Of a stretch of DNA of 64,000 bases, positions 18,526 to 26,785 are shown one piece after another; positions within the stretch are counted from its first letter, which is position 1, and each line of letters opens with the position of its first letter. Source of the DNA: JAHIYU01 sp964476155 (GTDB lineage Bacteria; Krumholzibacteriota; Krumholzibacteriia; LZORAL124-64-63). A program made the translations under genes and the position numbers. Location of the stretch: assembly GCA_964476155.1 (NCBI GenBank), contig CAYYYS010000001.1, forward strand, positions 1 through 64,000, given 5' to 3'. A model generated the notes under the pieces. The model was not told the origin of the DNA. It saw nothing but the letters and a program-made list of their open reading frames with translations, and did no database searches.

Positions 18526-21003
18526 TCAATCACCAGAAGGGCTGTGCGAGCATCCTCGCAACTGGACGGACAGCTTTTCTTGCAGTGCGCCCACAATCGC
18601 GTTGATGGCCTTATCAACAGCCTTCCCCTTGAGGTTACTCTTGGCGGACTGGAACTTCAAGCGAATTCCGAGAGCGGCGCTCCCCGCTTCGAGATTACCG
18701 CCGCGGAAAAAATCGAACAGGTCGACCTGGGCCAACAGTGGACCACCGGACTCCTCGACGACCTGGCGAACCTGGCCGTAGGTAACGCCCGACGGTGTCA
18801 CCAGCGAGAGATCCCGCTTTACGGCCGGATACCGGGAGAATGAGCGGTACCGCATAGGCGTGGGATCAAGTTCCAGGCGATTCAGATCGATCTCGATCAG
18901 GGCCACGCGCGTATCGATCTCGAACGCTCGCAAACAGCGACGTGAGACCGCACCGCCGAGGCCAACAGCCTCCCCGTCCGCATTGCGAATGGTCCATTGC
19001 ATCCCAGCCTGCAGATAGGGCTCGTTGCCGTCTTCGGACAGGGACAGGTCCACGCGCAACCTGTCGCACAGTGCCGATACGACGCCCTTCAACTCCATGA
19101 TATCGGCCGGGATGTCCCCGTACGTATTGTCGGAGCGTCCTACAATGGCCAGCTGCAGCGTGGTCGCCTCGCGAGGCAACACCCCGCTGTCCTTGTGGAG
19201 CCCCTCATAGTGGCTGGGATCGGCCGGCAGGAAAGCCGTGCCGATCTGGAAGAGACGGAAAGGCGCAGAGTGGTCCGCATTGAGATTGTGTCGCGCCGTG
19301 ACCAGCAGAGACGGCACCAGGGTCGTCCGCAGCAGGGTCTCGCCCCCGTGATGGGGATTATCCACGGCCAGCATCTCGTACCGGAAATCGTCTTCGGCGA
19401 CGCCCATCCGGTCCAGGTCCTCACGGGCCATGAAAGTCGAGGTCACGATCTCGCTGTAGCCCACGGCCGCAAGATGATCGCGAATGGCTTCCCGAGCGAG
19501 ATCGAAGCGACGTCGGCTCACGTGGGCACTGCCCCGGAAATGTGAGGCGGCCTCGATGTTGCCGAAGCCATAGACACGCGCCACTTCCTCGATGAGATCA
19601 ACTTCTTCGTGAATGTCTCGCCGGAAAGAGGGGACGACCACCATGAGCTTGCCGGTCGTGTCAGCCCGATCGCTGACCTTGCCCACGGGCTGGCAGGGCA
19701 GGCCGATGGATTGGAGATACTCGACGGTCGCGAGGGTAGTGATCTCGGTGCCCAGCAGACGATTCACCTGCGCGACGCGCAGGGTCACAGCCGGGGCTTC
19801 CTTGCGGTCCGGGTTCTGACGATCCACATATCCGGCTTCCACATGGCCGCCGGCGAGTTCATGGAAGAGGTGCATGGCCCTTCGGGCGCCGTACTCGACG
19901 GCATCCCAGTCCGCCCCCCGCTCGAAACGGTAAGACGATTCGCTGATCAGCTGATGGCGACGTGACGCCCGGCGCACGAGGCCTGGTTCGAAGTAGGCGC
20001 TCTCAAGGAGTACCTCAACCGTATCGGCTTCCACTTCAGAGTTCGCCCCGCCCATCACGCCGGCCAAAGCCACTGGCGCCGCGCCATCGGCGATAACCAG
20101 TTCGTCGGGATCTAGCTTTCGATTCTCCCCATCCAGGGTCGCCAGGGTATCCCCAGCCGTGGCTCGACGTACGGTGAGGCGATTACCGCTGAGCTTTCTG
20201 AGATCAAAGGCGTGCAGAGGTTGTCCCGTCTCGAAGAGCACGTAGTTCGTGATGTCCACGATATTGTTGATGGGTCGCACGCCCACCGCGAGCAGGCGGT
20301 TGCGCAGCCAGCGCGGCGACTCCCCCACCTTGACGCCGCGCGCCACATGGGCAGTGTAACGCGGACAGTCGTTGAAGTCCTCGATCTCAACCGTGAAATC
20401 GAGCCGGCCGCCGCTCGAAGGCGGTGACCACGACACGGGTGTTTGCATCATGGCACCGTTTATGGCCGCGACTTCGCGGGCCACGCCCAAATGGCTCAGC
20501 CAGTCGGGGCGATTCGGCGTCACTTCGATATCCAGGACCTGATCCCGGTAACCGTAGAGGTCGTCGGCCGGGGTGCCGGGTGCGGGCGCGTCAGGCAACT
20601 CCATGATTCCTTCGCTGTCATCGCTCAGCCCGAGTTCGGACGCGGAGCAGATCATGCCGTGGGATTCGACGCCGCGGATCTTTGTCTTCTTCAGCTTCAA
20701 ACCGTTGGGCAACTTGCAGCCGAGGCGAGCGAAAAGGACGAACAGTCCGGCGCGCACGTTGGGAGCGCCGCAAACCACCTGGTGGACGCCCTCGCCGTCA
20801 TCGACCTCGCACAGGCTCAACTTGTCGGCATTGGGATGCTTCTCGCGCTTGAGCACTTTCGCCACCACGACGCCCGGAAACGCGAGCTCGAAAACCGCGA
20901 CCGATTCCACGTTGAGTCCGTTGATGGTCAGGCGTTCGGCCAACTCCTCGGCGGTGCCGTCCCAGGGCACGAAGTCCCGAAGCCAGTTCAGACTGATATT
21001 CAA
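18526..21003 (-). CDS. pheT: Phenylalanine-tRNA ligase beta subunit
   Basis: This is the large subunit of the alpha2-beta2 enzyme that charges tRNA-Phe. The 825-residue product has an N-terminal tRNA-binding domain (EMAP-like, with KREKHPNADKLSLCEVDDG), the B3/B4 editing domain, a B5 domain, the catalytic-like core and a C-terminal anticodon-binding FDX-ACB domain. Its start overlaps the pheS stop by 4 bases, which is usual for the pair. Confidence 0.95.
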   Translation of the reverse strand: MNISLNWLRDFVPWDGTAEELAERLTINGLNVESVAVFELAFPGVVVAKVLKREKHPNADKLSLCEVDDGEGVHQVVCGAPNVRAGLFVLFARLGCKLPNGLKLKKTKIRGVESHGMICSASELGLSDDSEGIMELPDAPAPGTPADDLYGYRDQVLDIEVTPNRPDWLSHLGVAREVAAINGAMMQTPVSWSPPSSGGRLDFTVEIEDFNDCPRYTAHVARGVKVGESPRWLRNRLLAVGVRPINNIVDITNYVLFETGQPLHAFDLRKLSGNRLTVRRATAGDTLATLDGENRKLDPDELVIADGAAPVALAGVMGGANSEVEADTVEVLLESAYFEPGLVRRASRRHQLISESSYRFERGADWDAVEYGARRAMHLFHELAGGHVEAGYVDRQNPDRKEAPAVTLRVAQVNRLLGTEITTLATVEYLQSIGLPCQPVGKVSDRADTTGKLMVVVPSFRRDIHEEVDLIEEVARVYGFGNIEAASHFRGSAHVSRRRFDLAREAIRDHLAAVGYSEIVTSTFMAREDLDRMGVAEDDFRYEMLAVDNPHHGGETLLRTTLVPSLLVTARHNLNADHSAPFRLFQIGTAFLPADPSHYEGLHKDSGVLPREATTLQLAIVGRSDNTYGDIPADIMELKGVVSALCDRLRVDLSLSEDGNEPYLQAGMQWTIRNADGEAVGLGGAVSRRCLRAFEIDTRVALIEIDLNRLELDPTPMRYRSFSRYPAVKRDLSLVTPSGVTYGQVRQVVEESGGPLLAQVDLFDFFRGGNLEAGSAALGIRLKFQSAKSNLKGKAVDKAINAIVGALQEKLSVQLRGCSHSPSGD

Positions 21004-22028
21004 CTCACACCTCTGAACTGATGGAGGAATCGCAGGTCGTTTTCGTAGAGCAGCCGGATGTCGTCGATGCCGTAACGCAACATGGCGATCCGGTCGATGC
21101 CCAGGCCAAAGGCGAAGCCCGTGTAGGCGTCACGGTCGTAACCGGCCGCGGCGAATACGTTCGGGTGCACCATGCCGGCACCCATGATCTCGATCCACCC
21201 GGTTCGGCCGCATACGGTGCAGCCGTCGCCGCCACAGGCGAAGCAGCGCATGTCCACTTCCACCGACGGTTCGGTGAAGGGAAAGAAATGGGGTCTGAAG
21301 CGTATGGGCGTGTCGGGGCCGTAGAGAGTACGTATAAACTGGGTGACGGTGGTCTTGAGATCGGCCAGGCTGACGTTGCGATCCACGTACAGCCCCTCGA
21401 TCTGATAGAACTCCGCGGCGTGCGAGGCATCGACAGCCTCGTTGCGATAGACGCGTCCCGGCACAACGACCGCCAGAGGGGGCTCGTTGCGCTCCATGGT
21501 ACGCACCTGCACCGGCGATGTCTGCGTGCGCAGCAAACGTTCGGCATCGATATAGAATGTGTCCTGGATATCCCGGGCCGGGTGATCGTCAGGGAAGTTG
21601 AGGGCCGTGAAGTTGTACCAGTCGAGTTCCACGTCCGGACCCTCGGCCACGGAAAACCCCATCCCGTGAAAAATGTCGCAGATTTCTGCGATGATCGAAG
21701 GCAGCGGATGCCGAGACCCTGTCGGTGCCGACGGCAAACCGGGCAAGCTGAGATCGACGCCCTGGCCGACGCACGCGTCGGCCGCCTCCTCGAAGGAGAT
21801 CTTGCGCGCTTCGAGTAGACCTTCCAACTCGGTTTTCAAGCGGTTGAGCGCCGCGCCGACCGCCGGTCGCTCCGCCGCGGACAGATCCTTGAGGCCCCGC
21901 AGTTGCAGAGTCAAGGTCCCCTTCCGGCCCATCAGGGCCACCTTCGCCTTTTCAGCTTCCGCCAACGAGGACACGCCCTCTATGAGGGCGAGTCCTTCAG
22001 TGCGCAAGTGCTCCAGCATATCCTGCAT
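21000..22028 (-). CDS. pheS: Phenylalanine-tRNA ligase alpha subunit
   Basis: PheS is the catalytic class II subunit. After an N-terminal coiled coil, it has motif 2 (RVYRNEAVDASHAAEF), the FFPFTEPSVEVD segment and a CxxCxxxxCxxC zinc-like loop (CFACGGDGCTVC) found in many bacterial PheS. Motif 3 (GFAFGLGIDRIAMLRYG) closes the site. ATG 22028 follows GGGGAGG and gives 342 residues; upstream frame is unrelated. Confidence 0.95.
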   Translation of the reverse strand: MQDMLEHLRTEGLALIEGVSSLAEAEKAKVALMGRKGTLTLQLRGLKDLSAAERPAVGAALNRLKTELEGLLEARKISFEEAADACVGQGVDLSLPGLPSAPTGSRHPLPSIIAEICDIFHGMGFSVAEGPDVELDWYNFTALNFPDDHPARDIQDTFYIDAERLLRTQTSPVQVRTMERNEPPLAVVVPGRVYRNEAVDASHAAEFYQIEGLYVDRNVSLADLKTTVTQFIRTLYGPDTPIRFRPHFFPFTEPSVEVDMRCFACGGDGCTVCGRTGWIEIMGAGMVHPNVFAAAGYDRDAYTGFAFGLGIDRIAMLRYGIDDIRLLYENDLRFLHQFRGVS

Positions 22029-22074
22029 GGGTCGGGCCTCCCCTCGGCCTCCGGCTACGTGTTCCGATCGTCTG

Positions 22075-22428
22075 CTACTGCGCGTCGCGGGCCAAATCCG
22101 CCAACTTGGCGAAGCTGTCCATGTCGCGTACTGCCAGGTCGGCCAGCTGCTTGCGGTCGATTTCAACGTTGGCCTTCTTCAGACCGTTGATGAAGTGGCT
22201 GTAGCTCAGCCCCTGGATCCGGGCCGCGGCGTTGATCCGCGTGATCCACAGGCGACGGAAATCCCGCTTGCGCCGCTTGCGATCCTTGTACTCCTGGGCC
22301 AGGGCGCGTTCGACCTGCTCACGAGCCATCCGGAACTGGGACCCGCGGCCGGCCACATACCCGCGCGCCTTCTTCATCACCTTGTTACGCTTCTGCCTCG
22401 CGGCAGGATTATTTGTTGCTCTCGGCAT
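22075..22428 (-). CDS. rplT: 50S ribosomal protein L20
   Basis: L20 binds 23S rRNA early in large-subunit assembly. The 117-residue product starts MPRATNNPAARQKRNKV, with the highly basic N-terminal tail and the conserved FRRLWITRINAAAR. It lies in the universal infC-rpmI-rplT order. Confidence 0.97.
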   Translation of the reverse strand: MPRATNNPAARQKRNKVMKKARGYVAGRGSQFRMAREQVERALAQEYKDRKRRKRDFRRLWITRINAAARIQGLSYSHFINGLKKANVEIDRKQLADLAVRDMDSFAKLADLARDAQ

Positions 22429-22476
22429 TATTGTGCCTCCTGTTCGAAGAGCCTGTTGCGTGTACCCTCGGTCGCC

Positions 22477-22680
22477 CTAGTTGCCGGCCAGCATCTTGAT
22501 GACGCGCGCCTTGTCGGCGGAGTCAAGCATGGTGGCCTTGCGCAGGTTGCGCTTGCGCTTGGGGCTCTTGGCCGTGAACAGATGGCCGTGGTACGCATGG
22601 TTGCGCTTAACGCCGCCGGAAGCCGTGCGCTTGAAGCGCTTGGCTGCCGCGCGATTGGTCTTCATCTTCGGACCCTTCAT
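22477..22680 (-). CDS. rpmI: 50S ribosomal protein L35
   Basis: This 67-residue basic protein shows the L35 signature KMKTNRAAAKRFK at its start and a KR-rich middle. ATG 22680 with AAGGTGAG upstream is chosen; the frame extends upstream without L35 similarity. It sits between infC and rplT. Confidence 0.95.
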   Translation of the reverse strand: MKGPKMKTNRAAAKRFKRTASGGVKRNHAYHGHLFTAKSPKRKRNLRKATMLDSADKARVIKMLAGN

Positions 22681-22784
22681 CTCTCTCACCTTTCGGACAG
22701 CGAAACCCATCACCCGCCGGCTGGGTAGCCGGGAACGGAGTTGATCCCGTTTCATGCTCTATGATTATCTTGCTCTTTACCTGT

Positions 22785-23309
<525 letters not shown>

Positions 23310-23351
23310 CTCTCGTACCTCCTGAAAGATGAATCCGGCCCAGCCAAGCCA

Positions 23352-23378
23352 CAAAAAAAGCGGACATAACAGTCCGCT
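23352..23378 (-). terminator. Intrinsic terminator or attenuator between thrS and infC
   Basis: The minus strand reads AGCGGAC-TGTTAT-GTCCGCT followed by a run of seven T. The 7-bp stem and T-run form a canonical intrinsic terminator. It ends only about 45 bases before the infC start. It may simply end thrS transcripts, but since no clear promoter is seen between it and infC, it may be a leader attenuator of the infC-rpmI-rplT operon. Confidence 0.85.
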
Positions 23379-23501
23379 CCCTCCGCGAGTGCGAACCGTC
23401 CCTTCCCTACATGGGGCCGATAACGGTGAGAGGCTTTGTCAACTCGGACAGCCTCTGCTTGGCTTCAAATGTTCTACGGATCCCTGGGACCGGGTACCAA
23501 G

Positions 23502-25421
23502 TTACTGCCTGGACGCTATTTCGTCAAGCATGAGGTCGGCCATTTCCGACACGGTCCGTACGCCCATATCTTCGCCGTGACGGGCCCTGACGGATACGGT
23601 ATCGGCCTCGACCTCCTTCTTCCCCACTACAATCATGTAGGGGATGTGCATGGTTTCGGCCTCACGGATCTTGTAACCGATCTTCTCGTCCCGAACGTCG
23701 GCTTTGGCCCGTATCCCGCGATCGAAAAGCGCACGCGACACCTGCTGGGCGTAGTCGTGCTGATCCCGGCTCACCGACAGGATCCGGCAGTGCTCTGGCG
23801 CCAGCCAAAGGGGAAAGTCCCCGGCGAAATGCTCGGTCAGTACACCGATAAAACGCTCCAATGAGCCCATGATGGCACGATGAACCATGTAGACGTACTT
23901 TTCCTGACCATCCTGGTCGACGTAGGTCACGTCGAAGCGCCGGGGCAGATTGAAGTCGAACTGGACGGTTGTCGCCTGCCACTTGCGGCCGATGGCGTCG
24001 ATGAGCTTGATATCGATCTTGGGGCCATAGAAGACGGCCTCCCCCTCCTCACGCGTATAGTCAAGCTCATGCTTCTTGAGTGCCGTGACCAGGGACTGCT
24101 CGGCCATGGCCCATTCCTCGTCGGTCCCCGCGTACTTTTCCTTGTTCTGGGGGTCCCGCACGGACAACTCGACCTTGAACTCGTCGAACCCGAACGTACC
24201 CAGGATCTCCTTGGTGAGATCCAGCACACTACACACCTCGTCTTCGAGCTGACCCGGGGTGCAAAAGATGTGAGCGTCGTCCTGCGTGAATCCCCGCACA
24301 CGCATCAATCCGTGCAACGTGCCACGCAACTCGGCGCGATAGACGGTGCCCAATTCCGCGTAACGCACCGGCAAGGTGCGATAGCTTCTCTTGTGACGCT
24401 TGTAGATCAGGATGTGCCCGGGGCAGTTCATGGGCTTGACGACGTAGGGCCGGTTGTCCTGCTCGAAGACGTACATGTTCTCACTGTAGAATTGCATGTG
24501 ACCCGAGGTCTCCCAGAGATCGGCCTGGGAGATGTGCGGGGTGGTCACGGTCACGTAGCCGTCGCGCCGGTGCAGCAACTTCCAGAAGTTGATGATCTCC
24601 TCGCGGAGCACGTCGCCCCGAGGATACCAGAAGGACAGTCCCGGTCCGGCCTCATCCATGATCCCGTAAAGATCCAGCTCGCGACCGAGCTTGCGGTGGT
24701 CACGCTTGCGTGCTTCCTCCAGCATGGTCAGGTGCGCGTCCAGATCCTTTATCTTGAAGAAGGACGTTCCGTAAATCCTCTGCAATTGCTGATTGTCGCT
24801 GTCGCCTCGCCAATAGGCTCCGGCCACGCTCAACAATTTCACGGCCTTCAGATCAGCGGTACCGGGCACGTGGGGGCCTTCGCAAAGGTCCCTGAAGTCA
24901 CCCATCTCGTATACGGACAGTTCGGCGTCACCCAGACTCTCGATCTGCTCGATCTTGTAGGGCTGATCGGCAAAGAGGGTCTTGCCTTCGTCGCTGGAGA
25001 TCGTCCGGCGGACAACCGGCTCCTTGCGCTTGGCCAACTCAATCATCTTCGCCTCGATCTGAACCAGATCGTCCTCGCTGAAGGGGTCCTCGCGATCGAA
25101 GTCGTAGTAAAAACCGTTCTCCACGGCCGGTCCGAAGGCAAACTTGGTACCGGGAAAGAGCTCCTGGACGGCCCAGGCCAACAAGTGCGCGCTGGAATGC
25201 CGCAACGTGTCGAGTCCGTCGTCCGACCCGCGTGTGATGACCTGCAACGCACCGCCGCGGGGCACCGTGTCCTCCAGCGTGAAGTGGACTCCGTCCAGGG
25301 CCACAGCCAGCGAGTTGCGCAGCAGACCGGCGCCGATCATGCCGACGGCGTCCTTGAATTTGGCGCCCTCGTCCACGGCGATGGAGTTGCCATCCGGCAG
25401 GGTCAATTGCATCTGCGCCAT
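23502..25421 (-). CDS. thrS: Threonine-tRNA ligase
   Basis: ThrRS charges tRNA-Thr and edits Ser-tRNA-Thr. The 639-residue product has an N-terminal TGS domain, the editing domain with HSSAHLLAWAV, the class II core with zinc ligands (NCPGHILIYK) and a C-terminal anticodon-binding domain. GGAGGAG precedes the ATG. tRNA-Val lies upstream on the same strand with a terminator between, so thrS likely has its own promoter in the roughly 50 bases before the gene. Confidence 0.96.
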   Translation of the reverse strand: MAQMQLTLPDGNSIAVDEGAKFKDAVGMIGAGLLRNSLAVALDGVHFTLEDTVPRGGALQVITRGSDDGLDTLRHSSAHLLAWAVQELFPGTKFAFGPAVENGFYYDFDREDPFSEDDLVQIEAKMIELAKRKEPVVRRTISSDEGKTLFADQPYKIEQIESLGDAELSVYEMGDFRDLCEGPHVPGTADLKAVKLLSVAGAYWRGDSDNQQLQRIYGTSFFKIKDLDAHLTMLEEARKRDHRKLGRELDLYGIMDEAGPGLSFWYPRGDVLREEIINFWKLLHRRDGYVTVTTPHISQADLWETSGHMQFYSENMYVFEQDNRPYVVKPMNCPGHILIYKRHKRSYRTLPVRYAELGTVYRAELRGTLHGLMRVRGFTQDDAHIFCTPGQLEDEVCSVLDLTKEILGTFGFDEFKVELSVRDPQNKEKYAGTDEEWAMAEQSLVTALKKHELDYTREEGEAVFYGPKIDIKLIDAIGRKWQATTVQFDFNLPRRFDVTYVDQDGQEKYVYMVHRAIMGSLERFIGVLTEHFAGDFPLWLAPEHCRILSVSRDQHDYAQQVSRALFDRGIRAKADVRDEKIGYKIREAETMHIPYMIVVGKKEVEADTVSVRARHGEDMGVRTVSEMADLMLDEIASRQ

Positions 25422-25470
25422 CTCGACCAGCTCCTCCGGGGCCGTACCGTTGGCCCCTGCAAATCAGCTT

Positions 25471-25509
25471 AAGACAAAGAATGAGGTGAATCCCAGGGAC
25501 CCACCTCAT
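25471..25509 (-). terminator. Intrinsic terminator downstream of tRNA-Val
   Basis: On the minus strand ATGAGGTGGGT pairs with ATTCACCTCAT (two G-U pairs) around a CCCTGGG loop. A T-rich tail, TCTTTGTCTT, follows. It lies 12 bases past the tRNA-Val 3' end. Confidence 0.75.
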
Positions 25510-25521
25510 CACTTAAATCGT

Positions 25522-25598
25522 TGGTGGGAGATACTGGACTTGAACCAGTGACCCCTTGCGTGTCGAGCAAGTACTCTAGCCAGCTGAGCTAATCTCCC
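25522..25598 (-). tRNA. tRNA-Val (anticodon GAC), with C33
   Basis: The cloverleaf is complete: acceptor GGGAGAT/ATCTCCC, anticodon stem CTTGC/GCAAG, T-arm ACTGG/CCAGT, discriminator A and encoded CCA. The seven-base anticodon loop reads TCGACAC, giving anticodon GAC. Position 33 is then C rather than the nearly universal U. All other positions look functional. Confidence 0.92.
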
Positions 25599-25649
25599 AC
25601 TAGATAGACAGTAAGCTATTCGCGCCGACGGTCCCTGTCAACCGCAAAC

Positions 25650-26579
25650 TCAGTTGAGATAATCGATGAGTCGGCCCCCGGTCACGGTATGCCGGATCTT
25701 GCCCAGAGCCTGGTTGCGGATCTGTCGCACGCGCTCACGACTGAGATTGATATCCTGTCCGATGGTCTCCAGGGACGCCGGCTCGTCATCGCCGAGCCCA
25801 TAGTACCGCACGATGATGCTGCTTTCCCGCGGCGTCAGTTTGCTCAGGGCCGAGCGCATTTCCACCAACATCTCTCCGGTGAGCAGGAATTCCTCGGGTG
25901 TTTGCTCTTCGGGGTTGCTCAACGTCTCGGCCAGGCTGACGCTCTCGTCGTCGAAGACACTCTCATCAAGACTGGTCAGAGGCCGGCTGGCATTGAAAAT
26001 CTGGTTCATCTTGCGCAGGGTAAGGCCCAATTCGTCCGCCACTTCCTCGTCGCGGGCCGGACGATGCTTCTCCTGCTCGAGACGCCGGCGCGTCTTCTTC
26101 ATCTTGTGGGCTTGCTGAGTGCGATTGATCGGCAGTCGCACGGTGTTGGTCTGCTCGGCAATGGCCTTCTGAATGGCTTGGCGGATCCACCACACGGCAT
26201 AGGAAATAAAGCGGAATTCGCGGCGCTCATCGAAGCGCTTGGCGGCGGTGATCAAACCGATGTTGCCCTCGGCGATCAGATCCATGTAACTCAGGCCCTG
26301 ATTCAGGAACTTCTTGGCCACGCTGACCACAAAACGCAGGTTGGCATTGACCAAATGGTCCAGGGCCGCCTTGTCACCGTCGCGAATCACGCGGGCCAGC
26401 TCGAATTCCTGTTCCTTGGTCAACAGATTGTATTTGCCGATCGTCTGCAAATAGTGCTGCAGACTGGCATCCTCACGTCGGTCGCTGCTCAATTCTATCT
26501 CGTACACGGTGCCCTCCTGGGTCGCCTCATCCCGTTGCTCTGCTTGTTGAGTGTCGCGGACTTGCGTCAAAAATGACAT
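25650..26579 (-). CDS. Short RpoD-like sigma-70 factor
   Basis: This 309-residue sigma factor has region 1.2 (SLQHYLQTIGKYNLLTKE), region 2 with DLIAEGNIGLITAAKRFD and FRFISYAVWWIRQAI, region 3 and region 4 with its helix-turn-helix (LETIGQDINLSRERVRQI). Region 1.1 and the non-conserved insert of long RpoD are absent. It may be the primary sigma factor, as short forms are in Bacteroidetes and relatives, or an RpoS-like group 2 factor. ATG 26579 is preferred. A strong promoter lies upstream. Confidence 0.92.
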   Translation of the reverse strand: MSFLTQVRDTQQAEQRDEATQEGTVYEIELSSDRREDASLQHYLQTIGKYNLLTKEQEFELARVIRDGDKAALDHLVNANLRFVVSVAKKFLNQGLSYMDLIAEGNIGLITAAKRFDERREFRFISYAVWWIRQAIQKAIAEQTNTVRLPINRTQQAHKMKKTRRRLEQEKHRPARDEEVADELGLTLRKMNQIFNASRPLTSLDESVFDDESVSLAETLSNPEEQTPEEFLLTGEMLVEMRSALSKLTPRESSIIVRYYGLGDDEPASLETIGQDINLSRERVRQIRNQALGKIRHTVTGGRLIDYLN

Positions 26580-26673
26580 GCGAAACACCAACTGTTTAAA
26601 CGTAGACGAGTGTCGCCGTGTTCCCTCATTTCTTCAGTGGCATATATTCAAGGCTAATGCCATGTATAGGGCG

Positions 26674-26702
26674 ATTGTACAATACTGACCTCTTTAAGTC
26701 AA
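26674..26702 (-). promoter_or_regulatory. Strong sigma-70 promoter for the sigma factor gene
   Basis: The minus strand carries TTGACT (26702-26697) and TACAAT (26679-26674) with 17 bases between. Flanking DNA is AT-rich. The predicted RNA start lies about 90 bases before the sigma gene. Confidence 0.75.
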
Positions 26703-26785
26703 CTAATATACGACCATACTAATCGTCTTTCGACCAGGCACGGCAGAGGCGATTATTCCCTTCCCCTGCCGCACCTTACAGTCTT

